A stretch of 16,991 nucleotides of DNA. Source: an uncultured Flavobacterium sp. (GTDB lineage: Bacteria > Bacteroidota > Bacteroidia > Flavobacteriales > Flavobacteriaceae). The position numbers were made by a program, and so were the translations under genes. The stretch lies in contig NZ_CALBSN010000120.1 of the NCBI RefSeq assembly GCF_937967675.1, forward strand, positions 1 through 16,991, given 5' to 3'. Shown here in pieces: positions 7,706 to 14,373 of the stretch; position 1 is the stretch's first letter, and each line of letters opens with the position of its first letter. The notes below the pieces were generated by a model. That model was not told the DNA's origin. It worked only from the letters and a program-made list of their open reading frames with translations, and did no database searches.

Positions 7706-7738
7706 TCAGTAAATTAAAAACTTATATTAATTTACTGA
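7706..7738. repeat. Perfect 10-bp inverted repeat upstream of the HU gene
   Basis: TCAGTAAATT (7706-7715) and AATTTACTGA (7729-7738) are exact reverse complements separated by 13 bases, about 160 bp before the HU start. No T-run follows, so a terminator is unlikely; an operator for a dimeric regulator or an RNA hairpin is possible. Confidence 0.45.
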
Positions 7739-7777
7739 TAATCACTAAAGTTGTTTAAAACTTGCTCCAATTGTAAA

Positions 7778-7818
7778 TAAGTTTGACTTTCTTTTTTCCT
7801 ACAAATTTATAAACTTTG
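7778..7818 (+). promoter_or_regulatory. Candidate promoter region of the HU gene
   Basis: TAAGTTTG at 7778-7785 fits the Bacteroidota -7 consensus TAnnTTTG, and AAACTTTG at 7811-7818 is a one-mismatch alternative. Possible TTG -33 elements (7751-7753 and 7783-7785) are about 24-25 bp upstream of these, wider than the usual spacing, so the exact promoter is uncertain. The leader would be about 75-110 nt. Confidence 0.3.
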
Positions 7819-7898
7819 TAAACGTCGGTTAGGCACGAAATCCGAAGCTAGTGTACTATGACAAAAAATTATTTATTCACTTTTAACACTAATAAATT

Positions 7899-8282
7899 AT
7901 GAGTGTAAAGTACCAAGTTCTTCCAAGAAAGAACCCGCAGGACCTATTAGCGCCTGAAAAATTTTATGCCGCTGCCATTGCAGATGGGGAAACTGATTTA
8001 GACAAATTAGCTGAGCAAATTTCGTATCAATGTACGGTAACCGAATCGGATTGCTATGCCGTATTGTTGTCTTTAGAGCGCAACATTATTAGCGAATTAG
8101 AGCAAGGCAGAATTGTCAAATTAGGACGATTAGGTAATTTTCAAATTGGTGTAAGCTCTGAAGGTAGAGATACAGCTGAAGAAGTAACTTCGGGTGCTAT
8201 TACCAAAACTAGAATTTTATTCCGTCCTGGAAAAAGATTACGTTCTTTATTGAATGATTTGTCATTCAGAAAAGCGAGCTAG
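7899..8282 (+). CDS. HU-family (HU-HIG type) histone-like DNA-binding protein
   Basis: 127 residues beginning MSVKYQVLPRKNPQDLLAPEKFYA, the usual opening of the HU-HIG subgroup found in Bacteroidota. The HU fold follows: a helical N-terminal half with AVLLSLERNIISELEQGRIVKL (about 54-75), then GRLGNFQIGVSSEG and the beta-arm/C-terminal part ITKTRILFRPGKRLRSLL (about 104-121). Length matches the subgroup, which carries extra residues at the N-terminus compared with E. coli HU. It probably binds DNA without strict sequence specificity and bends or compacts it. It is a single-gene unit with its own promoter region and a strong terminator 32 bp after the stop. Start ATG at 7899 sits in an A/T-rich leader without a Shine-Dalgarno sequence. 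Confidence 0.92.
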   Translation: MSVKYQVLPRKNPQDLLAPEKFYAAAIADGETDLDKLAEQISYQCTVTESDCYAVLLSLERNIISELEQGRIVKLGRLGNFQIGVSSEGRDTAEEVTSGAITKTRILFRPGKRLRSLLNDLSFRKAS

Positions 8283-8325
8283 AACCCCGATTTTTGAGCG
8301 TAATTTTGTAATAAGACCTCGAGTA
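8278..8325 (+). repeat. 48-bp direct repeat, copy 1 (HU gene 3' end and UTR)
   Basis: It begins with the last bases of the HU coding region (GCTAG contains the stop) and runs into the left arm of the terminator. The identical 48 bases recur 341 bp downstream at 8619-8666. Confidence 0.9.
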
Positions 8326-8350
8326 TTCCAGTGCTCGGGGTCTTTTTTTT
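8315..8350 (+). terminator. Intrinsic terminator of the HU gene
   Basis: GACCTCGAGTA (8315-8325) pairs over 11 positions, including two G-T wobbles, with TGCTCGGGGTC (8332-8342) around a TTCCAG loop, followed by eight T (8343-8350). This is a strong rho-independent terminator. Confidence 0.9.
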
Positions 8351-8618
8351 GTTATAATTATAACAATTTCATGCGGACGAACCGTTTGCTTTGTCCTGAC
8401 AAAACATTTACTTCGTCGGGATGTTCCTATTATTTCATCAGGACGAAACTTTCAACTGTAATTTTGATGGCTTTTTTTGATTTCTTTCTAAAAAAATAAA
8501 AAAAAAGGTCAAAAAATAGCTTTCAATCCTTTCGTGTTAAAAACTTTTCATCGAATTTTTTATCCTTTTCATCGATTTTTTTCTTCTCAAAAGGCATAAA
8601 AAAAGCTCAAAAAAACTG

Positions 8619-8666
8619 GCTAGAACCCCGATTTTTGAGCGTAATTTTGTAATAAGACCTCGAGTA
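8619..8666 (+). repeat. 48-bp direct repeat, copy 2
   Basis: Identical to 8278-8325, including the stop-codon bases, but not attached to a coding region. It continues into hairpin GAGTAG (8662-8667) / CTACTC (8674-8679) with the same TTCCAG loop as copy 1 but a different stem and no T-run. Confidence 0.9.
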
Positions 8667-8918
8667 GTTCCAGCTACTCTACCGAAATTATAGTGTAAAT
8701 ATAGTATTTATTTTGTTTTTGCATGCATGCATTTATAAAATTTAACATTGAAAAAAACGTCTTTTTGTTCCCTTTTTTTACTTATTTATTTGTAGGGTGT
8801 TTCTTTACAGTTAGTATCAAATTTTAAACTTTACGCGTTTTTAATTTTAACTCTTCGGTTTACAGTTTCCCGTAAAATTTATCAAAGCCCTTTATTTACT
8901 TTAGCTGACGAAGGTACC

Positions 8919-8960
8919 CCCGTATTTTTACCTGGTTTGAAAATCAGGTATTTTTACGGG
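8919..8960. repeat. Compound inverted repeat upstream of the restriction gene
   Basis: CCCGT (8919-8923) pairs with ACGGG (8956-8960) and ACCTG (8930-8934) with CAGGT (8945-8949). The ATTTTT between the arms is the same on both sides (8924-8929, 8950-8955), so it cannot pair and instead forms a direct repeat. A T8 run at 8973-8980 lies 12 bp further on. The whole ends about 56 bp before the restriction gene start, so it may be an operator or leader structure. Confidence 0.5.
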
Positions 8961-9016
8961 TTGTATAGGTGCTTTTTTTTCATTATGTTTGAAAAGATAC
9001 AATAAGCCTTACAAAT

Positions 9017-12000
9017 ATGTTACTAGAACCGCGCAAAGCCTTAAATAAAGCCTTTTTAAAGATTAAACCTAATAGAACTGGTATTGAGTTATTTAAACAA
9101 AATTTAATTCTTTTATTAGATAGTATTAAGGATAAAGAATCGGAGGAGTTTCACAAGAATTTGATTTCAGATTTCTTGAAGAATACTTATTATTCGCCGA
9201 ATCATTTTATTAATACGAAAGGGCGAAACGATTTAGTGATTCATATTGGCAAAGAGGCTAAGAGTAATGTTGGTGTTATTATTGAAGCGAAAAGCCCAAC
9301 GAATAAAGCCGAAATGCTTTCGCAAAAGAACATTAATAGCAAGGCATTGCAAGAAATGGTGTTGTATTTCTTGCGTGAACGTATCACTCATAAAAATCTT
9401 GAAGTAAAAAATGTAGTGGCGACCAACGTTAACGAATGGTACATTTTTGACGCGCAATTGTTTGATAAACTTTTCGCCCAAAACAAAAGCTTAGTTAAAC
9501 AATTTCAGGACTTTGAAGAAGGTAAATTATCGGGTACAAATACCGATTTTTTCTACAAAGAAATTGCCAAACCTTATATTGAAACTGTACTGGACAAATT
9601 AGAATATACGTATTTTGATTTGGCTTCGTATGACAAAATTTTAAGAAACGAAGACAAACTCGATGATGCCAAATTAATTGTCTTATACAAATTACTTTCG
9701 CCAGAGCATTTATTAAAATTGTCGTTTGCGAATGATAGCAATTCCTTAGATAAAAACTTTTACAATGAATTACTGCATTTAATTGGGTTAACCGAAACCA
9801 AAGAAGGAGGGAAGAAGCTAATTGAACGCCCAAAAGCAGGACAGCGAAATGCTGGTTCTTTATTAGAAAACGTGATTAACCAATTGGATAGTTTAGATAA
9901 ATTATCTCGTTTGCCGAATGTAAAACAATATGGCGACACGCACGAAGAACGCTTGTTTACCGTTGGTTTGGAATTGTGTATTACGTGGGTAAACCGTATT
10001 TTGTTTTTAAAGTTGCTAGAAGCGCAATTGATTAGCTACCACAAAGGCGATAAGAGTTATGCGTTTTTGCACAAAGACTTATTGCACGATTACGATAATT
10101 TGAATGCGTTGTTCTTTATGGTGCTAGCCAAGAAACCAGAAGAACGAAACGACCGCGTAAAAACGCTATTTGCTAAAGTACCTTACTTAAATAGTTCGTT
10201 GTTTGAACCTACCGAGTTAGAACATCAAACCTTGTTTATTTCTGGATTGGAAGATGATATCCAATTGCCTATTGTAAGCGGTACAGTATTGAAAGATGCC
10301 AATGGAAAAAAACTAACCGGTACTCACAAAGCCATTGAGTATTTCTTTGACTTTTTAGACGCTTACGATTTTGCGAGTGAAGGCAGTGAGGAAATACAAG
10401 AAGACAACAAAACCTTAATCAATGCCTCGGTATTGGGATTGATTTTTGAAAAGATTAACGGCTATAAAGATGGTTCGTTTTATACACCGAGTTTCATTAC
10501 GATGTATATGTGTAAGGAAACCATACGCCGAGCGGTGGTGCAAAAGTTTAATGAAACCAAAGGTTGGAACTGCGAAGACTTTGATGCCTTATATAACAAG
10601 ATTGAAGACACCAAAGAAGCCAATGCTATTATTAACAGCATAAAAATATGTGACCCAGCGGTGGGTTCAGGACACTTTTTGGTTTCGGCGCTGAATGAAA
10701 TGATTGCCATTAAGCACGATTTAAAAGTGTTGGTAGACCGCGAAGGCAAACGCTTAAAAGAATACCAAGTAGATATTGTAAACGATGAGTTAATTGTGAC
10801 CGATGAAGATGGCTTACCGTTTACCTATAACCCAAAAAGCAAAGAAAGCCAACGCCTGCAAGAAACCTTGTTTCATGAAAAACAAACCATTATTGAAAAC
10901 TGTTTGTTTGGGGTAGATATTAATCCAAACTCCGTTAAAATTTGCCGTTTGCGTTTGTGGATAGAATTACTTAAAAATTCTTATTACCAGGTTGAAGTTC
11001 CCCCTTCGGGGGTTAGGGGGCTAGAAACCTTACCAAACATTGACATTAACATTAAATGCGGAAACTCGTTAATTGCTCGTTTTGGATTGGATGCTGATTT
11101 GAAAGAAGCCTTAAAGAAAAGCAAGCTAAAAATTGAGGATTACAAGCGTGCCGTTGACCAATACCGCAATGCCGAAAGCAAAGAGCAAAAGCGCGATATG
11201 GAAACGCTGATTGCCGAAATAAAAACCAATTTTAGAACCGAAATTAACCAAAACGGCAAAGAAATTAAAGAGTTGCAAAAGCTGAAATACGAGTTTAACG
11301 TAAAGTTTGACAGCGCCCAACTTTTTGAAACCAAACTCACCAAAGCCGAACAAAAAGCTAAAAAAGACTTAGCGGATAAAATTGAAAAAATTGAAACTCA
11401 ACTCGAAGAAATAAAAAGCAACAAAATTTATGAAAATGCTTTTGAATGGCGCTTTGAGTTTCCTGAAGTATTAAACGACGAAGGCGATTTTGTAGGCTTT
11501 GATGTGGTGATTGGGAATCCGCCTTATGGTGTTAATTTTTCTGATATTGAAAAAAAATATTTAACTAGTTTTGATGTTGATGTACCAGATTATGAGATAT
11601 ATATTTATTTCACTTCACTTTCAAAAAGAATACTAAAAGTCGATGGTTTCTTATCTTATATTTTCCCTAATACATTTTTATCAACAAAGTTTGGTATTAA
11701 ATATAGGATTAAAATATTTGATGAAACTCAAGTTTACCAAATAGTAGATTTATCAAGTGATAATACTTTTGAAGACGCATCAGTTAGGACATGTGTGTTC
11801 TCCTTTAAAAAGAGTAATCAAAATTATAAATCTGAATTCTACGGTGTAAATAATAAACAATTTTATTTAAAAGAAAATTTTGATAAATCATATTTGATAG
11901 AGCAATCAGAAAATTTATTAAGCTTATTTTATCAAAATAAAGAAGAAATTTTTATAATTGATAAAATTAAAAATTTTAGTTATTTAAAAGATTATTTAGA

Positions 12001-12658
12001 AGTTTCTCAAGGTTTTATACCATACAGAAGAAGTGATTTAATAAAAAAATATGGAGAAATTGAAGGTAATAAAATTGTAGATGAAAAATTATGGCATTCA
12101 AAATCAAAAAGAGATAATAATTGGAAATGCGAAATTTTAGGTAAAAATGTTAATCGTTATTCATATGTAAATAATCAAAGTTATGTTTATTATGGTAGAC
12201 ATGTTGCTTCTTATGTGAATGAGAAATTTTTTAATCAAAAAAGGATTTTAATTCGAGAAATTACTTCTGACAAACTTATTTGCACCTATTTAGAAGAGGA
12301 ATTTATAAACAATCCTTCCTTAATAAACCTTATTGATGAAAAAGATATTTTAGATTTAAAATATTGTTTAGCGATTTTAAATTCTTCATTGATTGGATGG
12401 TATCATAATAAAGTTTCTCCCAAGGCAAATAAAGGATTATTTCCAAAAATTCTAATTAATGATGTAAGAAATATTCCTGTTGTAGAAATTCCAAAACCAG
12501 ACCAACAACCCTTCATTGACAAAGTTGACCAAATCCTTTTGCTCAAAAAAGACAACGCAGAAGCTGATACTGCTGCTTTAGAGCGTGAAATTGATTTTAT
12601 GGTTTATGCGTTGTATGGGTTGAGTGAGGAGGAGATTAGTATTGTGGAAAATAGTTAA
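9017..12658 (+). CDS. Type IIG restriction-modification fusion protein (Eco57I-like)
   Basis: 1213 residues joining nuclease, methyltransferase and specificity parts. A PD-(D/E)xK nuclease site is visible at the N-terminus: D72 (GRNDLVIHIG) and E90-A-K92 (VIIEAKSP). The N6-adenine methyltransferase has motif I DPAVGSGHFL (546-555), the ENCLFGVDINPNSVKICRLRLWIELL segment in two parts around 625-650, and catalytic NPPYG (834-838). A charged, probably coiled-coil segment of Lys/Glu lies at about 700-800. Residues about 838-1155 form the target-recognition domain, and the last 55 residues (FIDKVDQILLLKKD...REIDFMVYALYGLSEEEI) are the usual C-terminal helices. Such enzymes cut foreign DNA and methylate the same site on the host. 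All catalytic motifs are intact. Oddities: an in-frame palindromic repeat at residues about 661-668 and a sharp drop in G+C over the recognition domain. Start ATG at 9017. Confidence 0.92.
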   Translation: MLLEPRKALNKAFLKIKPNRTGIELFKQNLILLLDSIKDKESEEFHKNLISDFLKNTYYSPNHFINTKGRNDLVIHIGKEAKSNVGVIIEAKSPTNKAEMLSQKNINSKALQEMVLYFLRERITHKNLEVKNVVATNVNEWYIFDAQLFDKLFAQNKSLVKQFQDFEEGKLSGTNTDFFYKEIAKPYIETVLDKLEYTYFDLASYDKILRNEDKLDDAKLIVLYKLLSPEHLLKLSFANDSNSLDKNFYNELLHLIGLTETKEGGKKLIERPKAGQRNAGSLLENVINQLDSLDKLSRLPNVKQYGDTHEERLFTVGLELCITWVNRILFLKLLEAQLISYHKGDKSYAFLHKDLLHDYDNLNALFFMVLAKKPEERNDRVKTLFAKVPYLNSSLFEPTELEHQTLFISGLEDDIQLPIVSGTVLKDANGKKLTGTHKAIEYFFDFLDAYDFASEGSEEIQEDNKTLINASVLGLIFEKINGYKDGSFYTPSFITMYMCKETIRRAVVQKFNETKGWNCEDFDALYNKIEDTKEANAIINSIKICDPAVGSGHFLVSALNEMIAIKHDLKVLVDREGKRLKEYQVDIVNDELIVTDEDGLPFTYNPKSKESQRLQETLFHEKQTIIENCLFGVDINPNSVKICRLRLWIELLKNSYYQVEVPPSGVRGLETLPNIDINIKCGNSLIARFGLDADLKEALKKSKLKIEDYKRAVDQYRNAESKEQKRDMETLIAEIKTNFRTEINQNGKEIKELQKLKYEFNVKFDSAQLFETKLTKAEQKAKKDLADKIEKIETQLEEIKSNKIYENAFEWRFEFPEVLNDEGDFVGFDVVIGNPPYGVNFSDIEKKYLTSFDVDVPDYEIYIYFTSLSKRILKVDGFLSYIFPNTFLSTKFGIKYRIKIFDETQVYQIVDLSSDNTFEDASVRTCVFSFKKSNQNYKSEFYGVNNKQFYLKENFDKSYLIEQSENLLSLFYQNKEEIFIIDKIKNFSYLKDYLEVSQGFIPYRRSDLIKKYGEIEGNKIVDEKLWHSKSKRDNNWKCEILGKNVNRYSYVNNQSYVYYGRHVASYVNEKFFNQKRILIREITSDKLICTYLEEEFINNPSLINLIDEKDILDLKYCLAILNSSLIGWYHNKVSPKANKGLFPKILINDVRNIPVVEIPKPDQQPFIDKVDQILLLKKDNAEADTAALEREIDFMVYALYGLSEEEISIVENS
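10998..11021 (+). repeat. Palindromic G/C-rich repeat inside the restriction gene
   Basis: CCCCC (11000-11004), TTC, GGGGG (11008-11012), TTA, GGGGG (11016-11020): the layout of a Bacteroidota intergenic repeat, here read as VPPSGVRGL (residues 661-669) without breaking the frame. Flanking residues (NSYYQVE and LETLPNIDINIKCGNSL) resemble the family; the P/G-rich inset does not. Confidence 0.65.
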
Positions 12659-12668
12659 GAAAATAGTT

Positions 12669-13520
12669 ATGCAAGAAAATACAGTTTATCATTACACTTC
12701 ATTAGAAACTTTTGTTAAAATAATTAATGATGCAACTAATGAATCTCTAAAATTTAGAGCAACACACATTGATTTTCTTAATGATTTTACAGAACATACG
12801 ATTGCTGCTAGTTTATTAAAAGAGAAATTAATTGAATATGATAATTCTTTAGATAAAAATGATAAAAAAGATTTTCAAACTAAATTAAATGATAATAGGA
12901 TGTCTTTTTTTAAATATGAAGAAATTGATGATTTATACCCATATATTATTTCTTTTTCTGAATGTTGGGATAGTCTTCCCATGTGGAACACATATGGCAA
13001 TAAATCAAAAGGAATTGCAATAGGATTTAATAAAGAAAAGTTATCACAAATAGAAGAATATAAATTTGAGAAATGTGTTTATGAGTCTAAGGAATATGAA
13101 CAATACTTAACTGAAAACATAAAGCAAATTCATAGCTGTTTACATATTGATTCATATAGTATTAGTTTTTCAAGTGGTTTTGATAATAATCTACTTAAAC
13201 AACATTATAAATTTCTTCCAATATTAAAAAACAAAAGTTATAATTACGAGGATGAATATCGATTAATTATACCAAGTAAAGTTGTAGAAAAAAAAGAATT
13301 GAAATTTCAGACTAGTGATTCTTTATTGAAGCCATACAAAGAAATATCAATCCCTTTTGAATATGTAACAGAAATTATTTTAGGGCCTTTAATAAATTTA
13401 GAAAAATTAAAAACGGCATTATTTTTTTTATTAAAACAAAAAAACAAAATTATTAGTTTAGATAAAGAACATGGTAAAATTCATTTAAGAAAGAGCAATA
13501 TTCCATTTAGAGATATATAA
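12669..13520 (+). CDS. DUF2971 domain protein
   Basis: 283 residues from the ATG at 12669, 10 bp after the restriction gene's stop. A longer frame from 12624 would overlap that gene and adds an unlikely MRRRLVLWKIVKK leader. DUF2971 hallmarks: VYHYTSLETFVKII at the N-terminus, LKFRATHIDFLNDFTE (27-42), YIISFSECWDSLPMWNTYG (92-110) with KGIAIGF, and YEDEYRLIIPS (193-203). Biochemistry of the family is not established. The HYT, W-x-x-YG and E-x-E-x-R motif order is loosely like ADP-ribosyltransferase folds, but that is speculation. The family is often seen near defence genes. No signal peptide or membrane segment. Very AT-rich (9 G+C in bases 12841-12900). Placement suggests co-expression with the restriction enzyme as an accessory or backup effector. 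Confidence 0.85.
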   Translation: MQENTVYHYTSLETFVKIINDATNESLKFRATHIDFLNDFTEHTIAASLLKEKLIEYDNSLDKNDKKDFQTKLNDNRMSFFKYEEIDDLYPYIISFSECWDSLPMWNTYGNKSKGIAIGFNKEKLSQIEEYKFEKCVYESKEYEQYLTENIKQIHSCLHIDSYSISFSSGFDNNLLKQHYKFLPILKNKSYNYEDEYRLIIPSKVVEKKELKFQTSDSLLKPYKEISIPFEYVTEIILGPLINLEKLKTALFFLLKQKNKIISLDKEHGKIHLRKSNIPFRDI

Positions 13521-13812
13521 AATACAATATAATCCCCGCTCGTGCGCGAAACGAAGTTCAGCGAAGCTAATCCTTTCGCGTTCGTTTAGTTAGTAATGAG
13601 ATGGTTAAGAGATGCTGAAACGAGTTAATTATGAGAAGTAGAAGCAATGCAAAAAATAATTAGCCAGTGTGATGTATTGCTCCTAAAAAATATTAAATAG
13701 TTATAATTTTAAAGATTTTTAAATTTCTTCCTTCTGTGTTTTAAAACTTTGATTTTGAAAACGGAGTTGGTAATGTTTGTTTTAAGCTATTCGTATGTTT
13801 GTTAGCATTTTT
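13521..13812. other. Gene-free stretch between convergent operons
   Basis: No gene seen. It contains a structured G/C-rich block (AAACGAA at 13549-13555 pairing with TTCGTTT at 13581-13587, with AGC-gaa-GCT inside at 13560-13568) and the inverted second copy of the AT-rich dispersed repeat (13711-13740). Confidence 0.6.
13711..13740 (-). repeat. AT-rich dispersed repeat, copy 2 (inverted)
   Basis: Read on the minus strand it starts AACACAGA, then AAGAAATTT and AATCTTT, nearly matching 7341-7371 apart from a three-base difference (AGG for TTT) and a short indel. Confidence 0.5.
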
Positions 13813-13814
13813 AT

Positions 13815-13851
13815 AAAAAAAAACCGTTACTTAATTTAGCAACGGTTTTTT
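13815..13851. terminator. Bidirectional terminator between the DUF2971 gene and the surface operon
   Basis: AAAAAACCGTT (13818-13828) and AACGGTTTTTT (13841-13851) form a perfect 11-bp stem with a 12-base loop; T-runs result on both strands. It serves the convergent operons on each side, chiefly the minus-strand gene ending 5 bp away at 13856. Confidence 0.85.
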
Positions 13852-13855
13852 ATAT

Positions 13856-14362
13856 TTACAGTGTATTACAATCGGTTTGAATAATGATTTGTGGAGATTG
13901 CATTCCACTAAATCCTCCAAAGAAAAAGGATTCTATTATAGGCATAATACAGTTGTATTGCATTATTGTTTGTTGCGCATTTCCATATCCTGTACCCCCC
14001 ATATAAATGGTTTCTAGGTTAGGAACTACACAAGTGCTTTGTAATAGGGTAGCAGCTACGTTTCCGTAACCTGCTCCTCCAAAATAAATAGTTTCTAGCA
14101 ATGGATAGGCACAAGTGCTTTGTATGAATTGTTGTTCGTCATATCCTGTTCCATTTCCGCCATAATAAATGGTTTCTAAAGAAGGAGCTATACAGTTGCC
14201 TTGGGTGAGAGTTTGTTGGTTATTACCTACACCCACACCACCAGAATACATGGTGGTAGGCACTTTAGTATTGAATACACCTCGCATACTTGGCATAGCA
14301 ATTTGAGCATTAGCGCCACATCCAATGAATAAAAGCCATAGTATAAATTTTATTTTATTCAT
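13856..14362 (-). CDS. Small secreted protein with five exact 27-residue repeats
   Basis: 168 residues, no family recognised. Signal peptide MNKIKFILWLLFIGCGANA, cleavage most likely after residue 19 (ANA/QIA); the Cys at 15 is a poor lipobox. The mature part is a tandem repeat with consensus ETIYxGGxGxGNxQQTxxQ then xxCxxPxLE. The GG pairs fall at 41, 68, 95, 122 and 149 and the single cysteines at 57, 84, 111, 138 and 165, every one exactly 27 residues apart. Regular turns with aligned glycines, aromatics and one cysteine per repeat suggest a stacked beta-solenoid with a cysteine ladder on one face (inference). No T9SS sorting domain is seen. It is the last gene of the surface operon, 11 bp after the SUMF1-fold gene, and probably acts with the products upstream. 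Confidence 0.8.
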   Translation of the reverse strand: MNKIKFILWLLFIGCGANAQIAMPSMRGVFNTKVPTTMYSGGVGVGNNQQTLTQGNCIAPSLETIYYGGNGTGYDEQQFIQSTCAYPLLETIYFGGAGYGNVAATLLQSTCVVPNLETIYMGGTGYGNAQQTIMQYNCIMPIIESFFFGGFSGMQSPQIIIQTDCNTL

Positions 14363-14373
14363 TGTAATACAAA

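Larger units (their letters stand above)
7300..7898. other. Gene-free stretch with dispersed repeats, upstream of the HU gene
   Basis: About 600 bp without a credible gene. From left to right it holds an AT-rich repeat (7341-7380), a TCCTGAGCGAAGTCGAAGG-type repeat (7391-7414), a G/C-rich palindromic repeat (7456-7496), an inverted repeat (7706-7738) and the HU promoter region. Short reading frames here have no domain or initiation context that supports them. Confidence 0.7.
8345..9016. other. Gene-free stretch between HU and the restriction gene
   Basis: About 670 bp with no supported gene. It contains the 14-bp palindrome GTTATAATTATAAC (8351-8364), two consecutive hairpins with G-T pairs (8373-8389 and 8394-8421), CTTTTCATCGA twice at a 21-bp distance (8544-8554, 8565-8575), the second copy of the HU 3' repeat (8619-8666), an alternating GCATGCATGCAT tract (8721-8732), and a compound inverted repeat (8919-8960). 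Confidence 0.7.

Noticed and set aside
7817..7862. Possible tRNA or small structured RNA just before the HU gene
   Set aside because: No cloverleaf or convincing stem could be drawn; it is simply the leader of the HU transcript.
8387..8450. Hammerhead-ribozyme-like pieces (CTGATGA on the minus strand, GGACGAAAC on the plus strand)
   Set aside because: The conserved core bases and stem II do not line up: plus strand has CTGACAA instead of CTGANGA, and minus strand has GAAG instead of GAAA after an unpaired stretch.
8254..8499. 81-aa plus-strand frame overlapping the HU 3' end
   Set aside because: It crosses the HU terminator and hairpins and has no domain-like sequence.
8721..8732. GCATGCATGCAT as a functional operator or origin element
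   Set aside because: A short alternating tract alone, with no neighbouring repeats or replication genes, is not enough evidence.
12624..12668. Longer N-terminus for the DUF2971 protein
   Set aside because: It would overlap the restriction gene out of frame; the family begins at the VYHYTS region, which the ATG at 12669 supplies.
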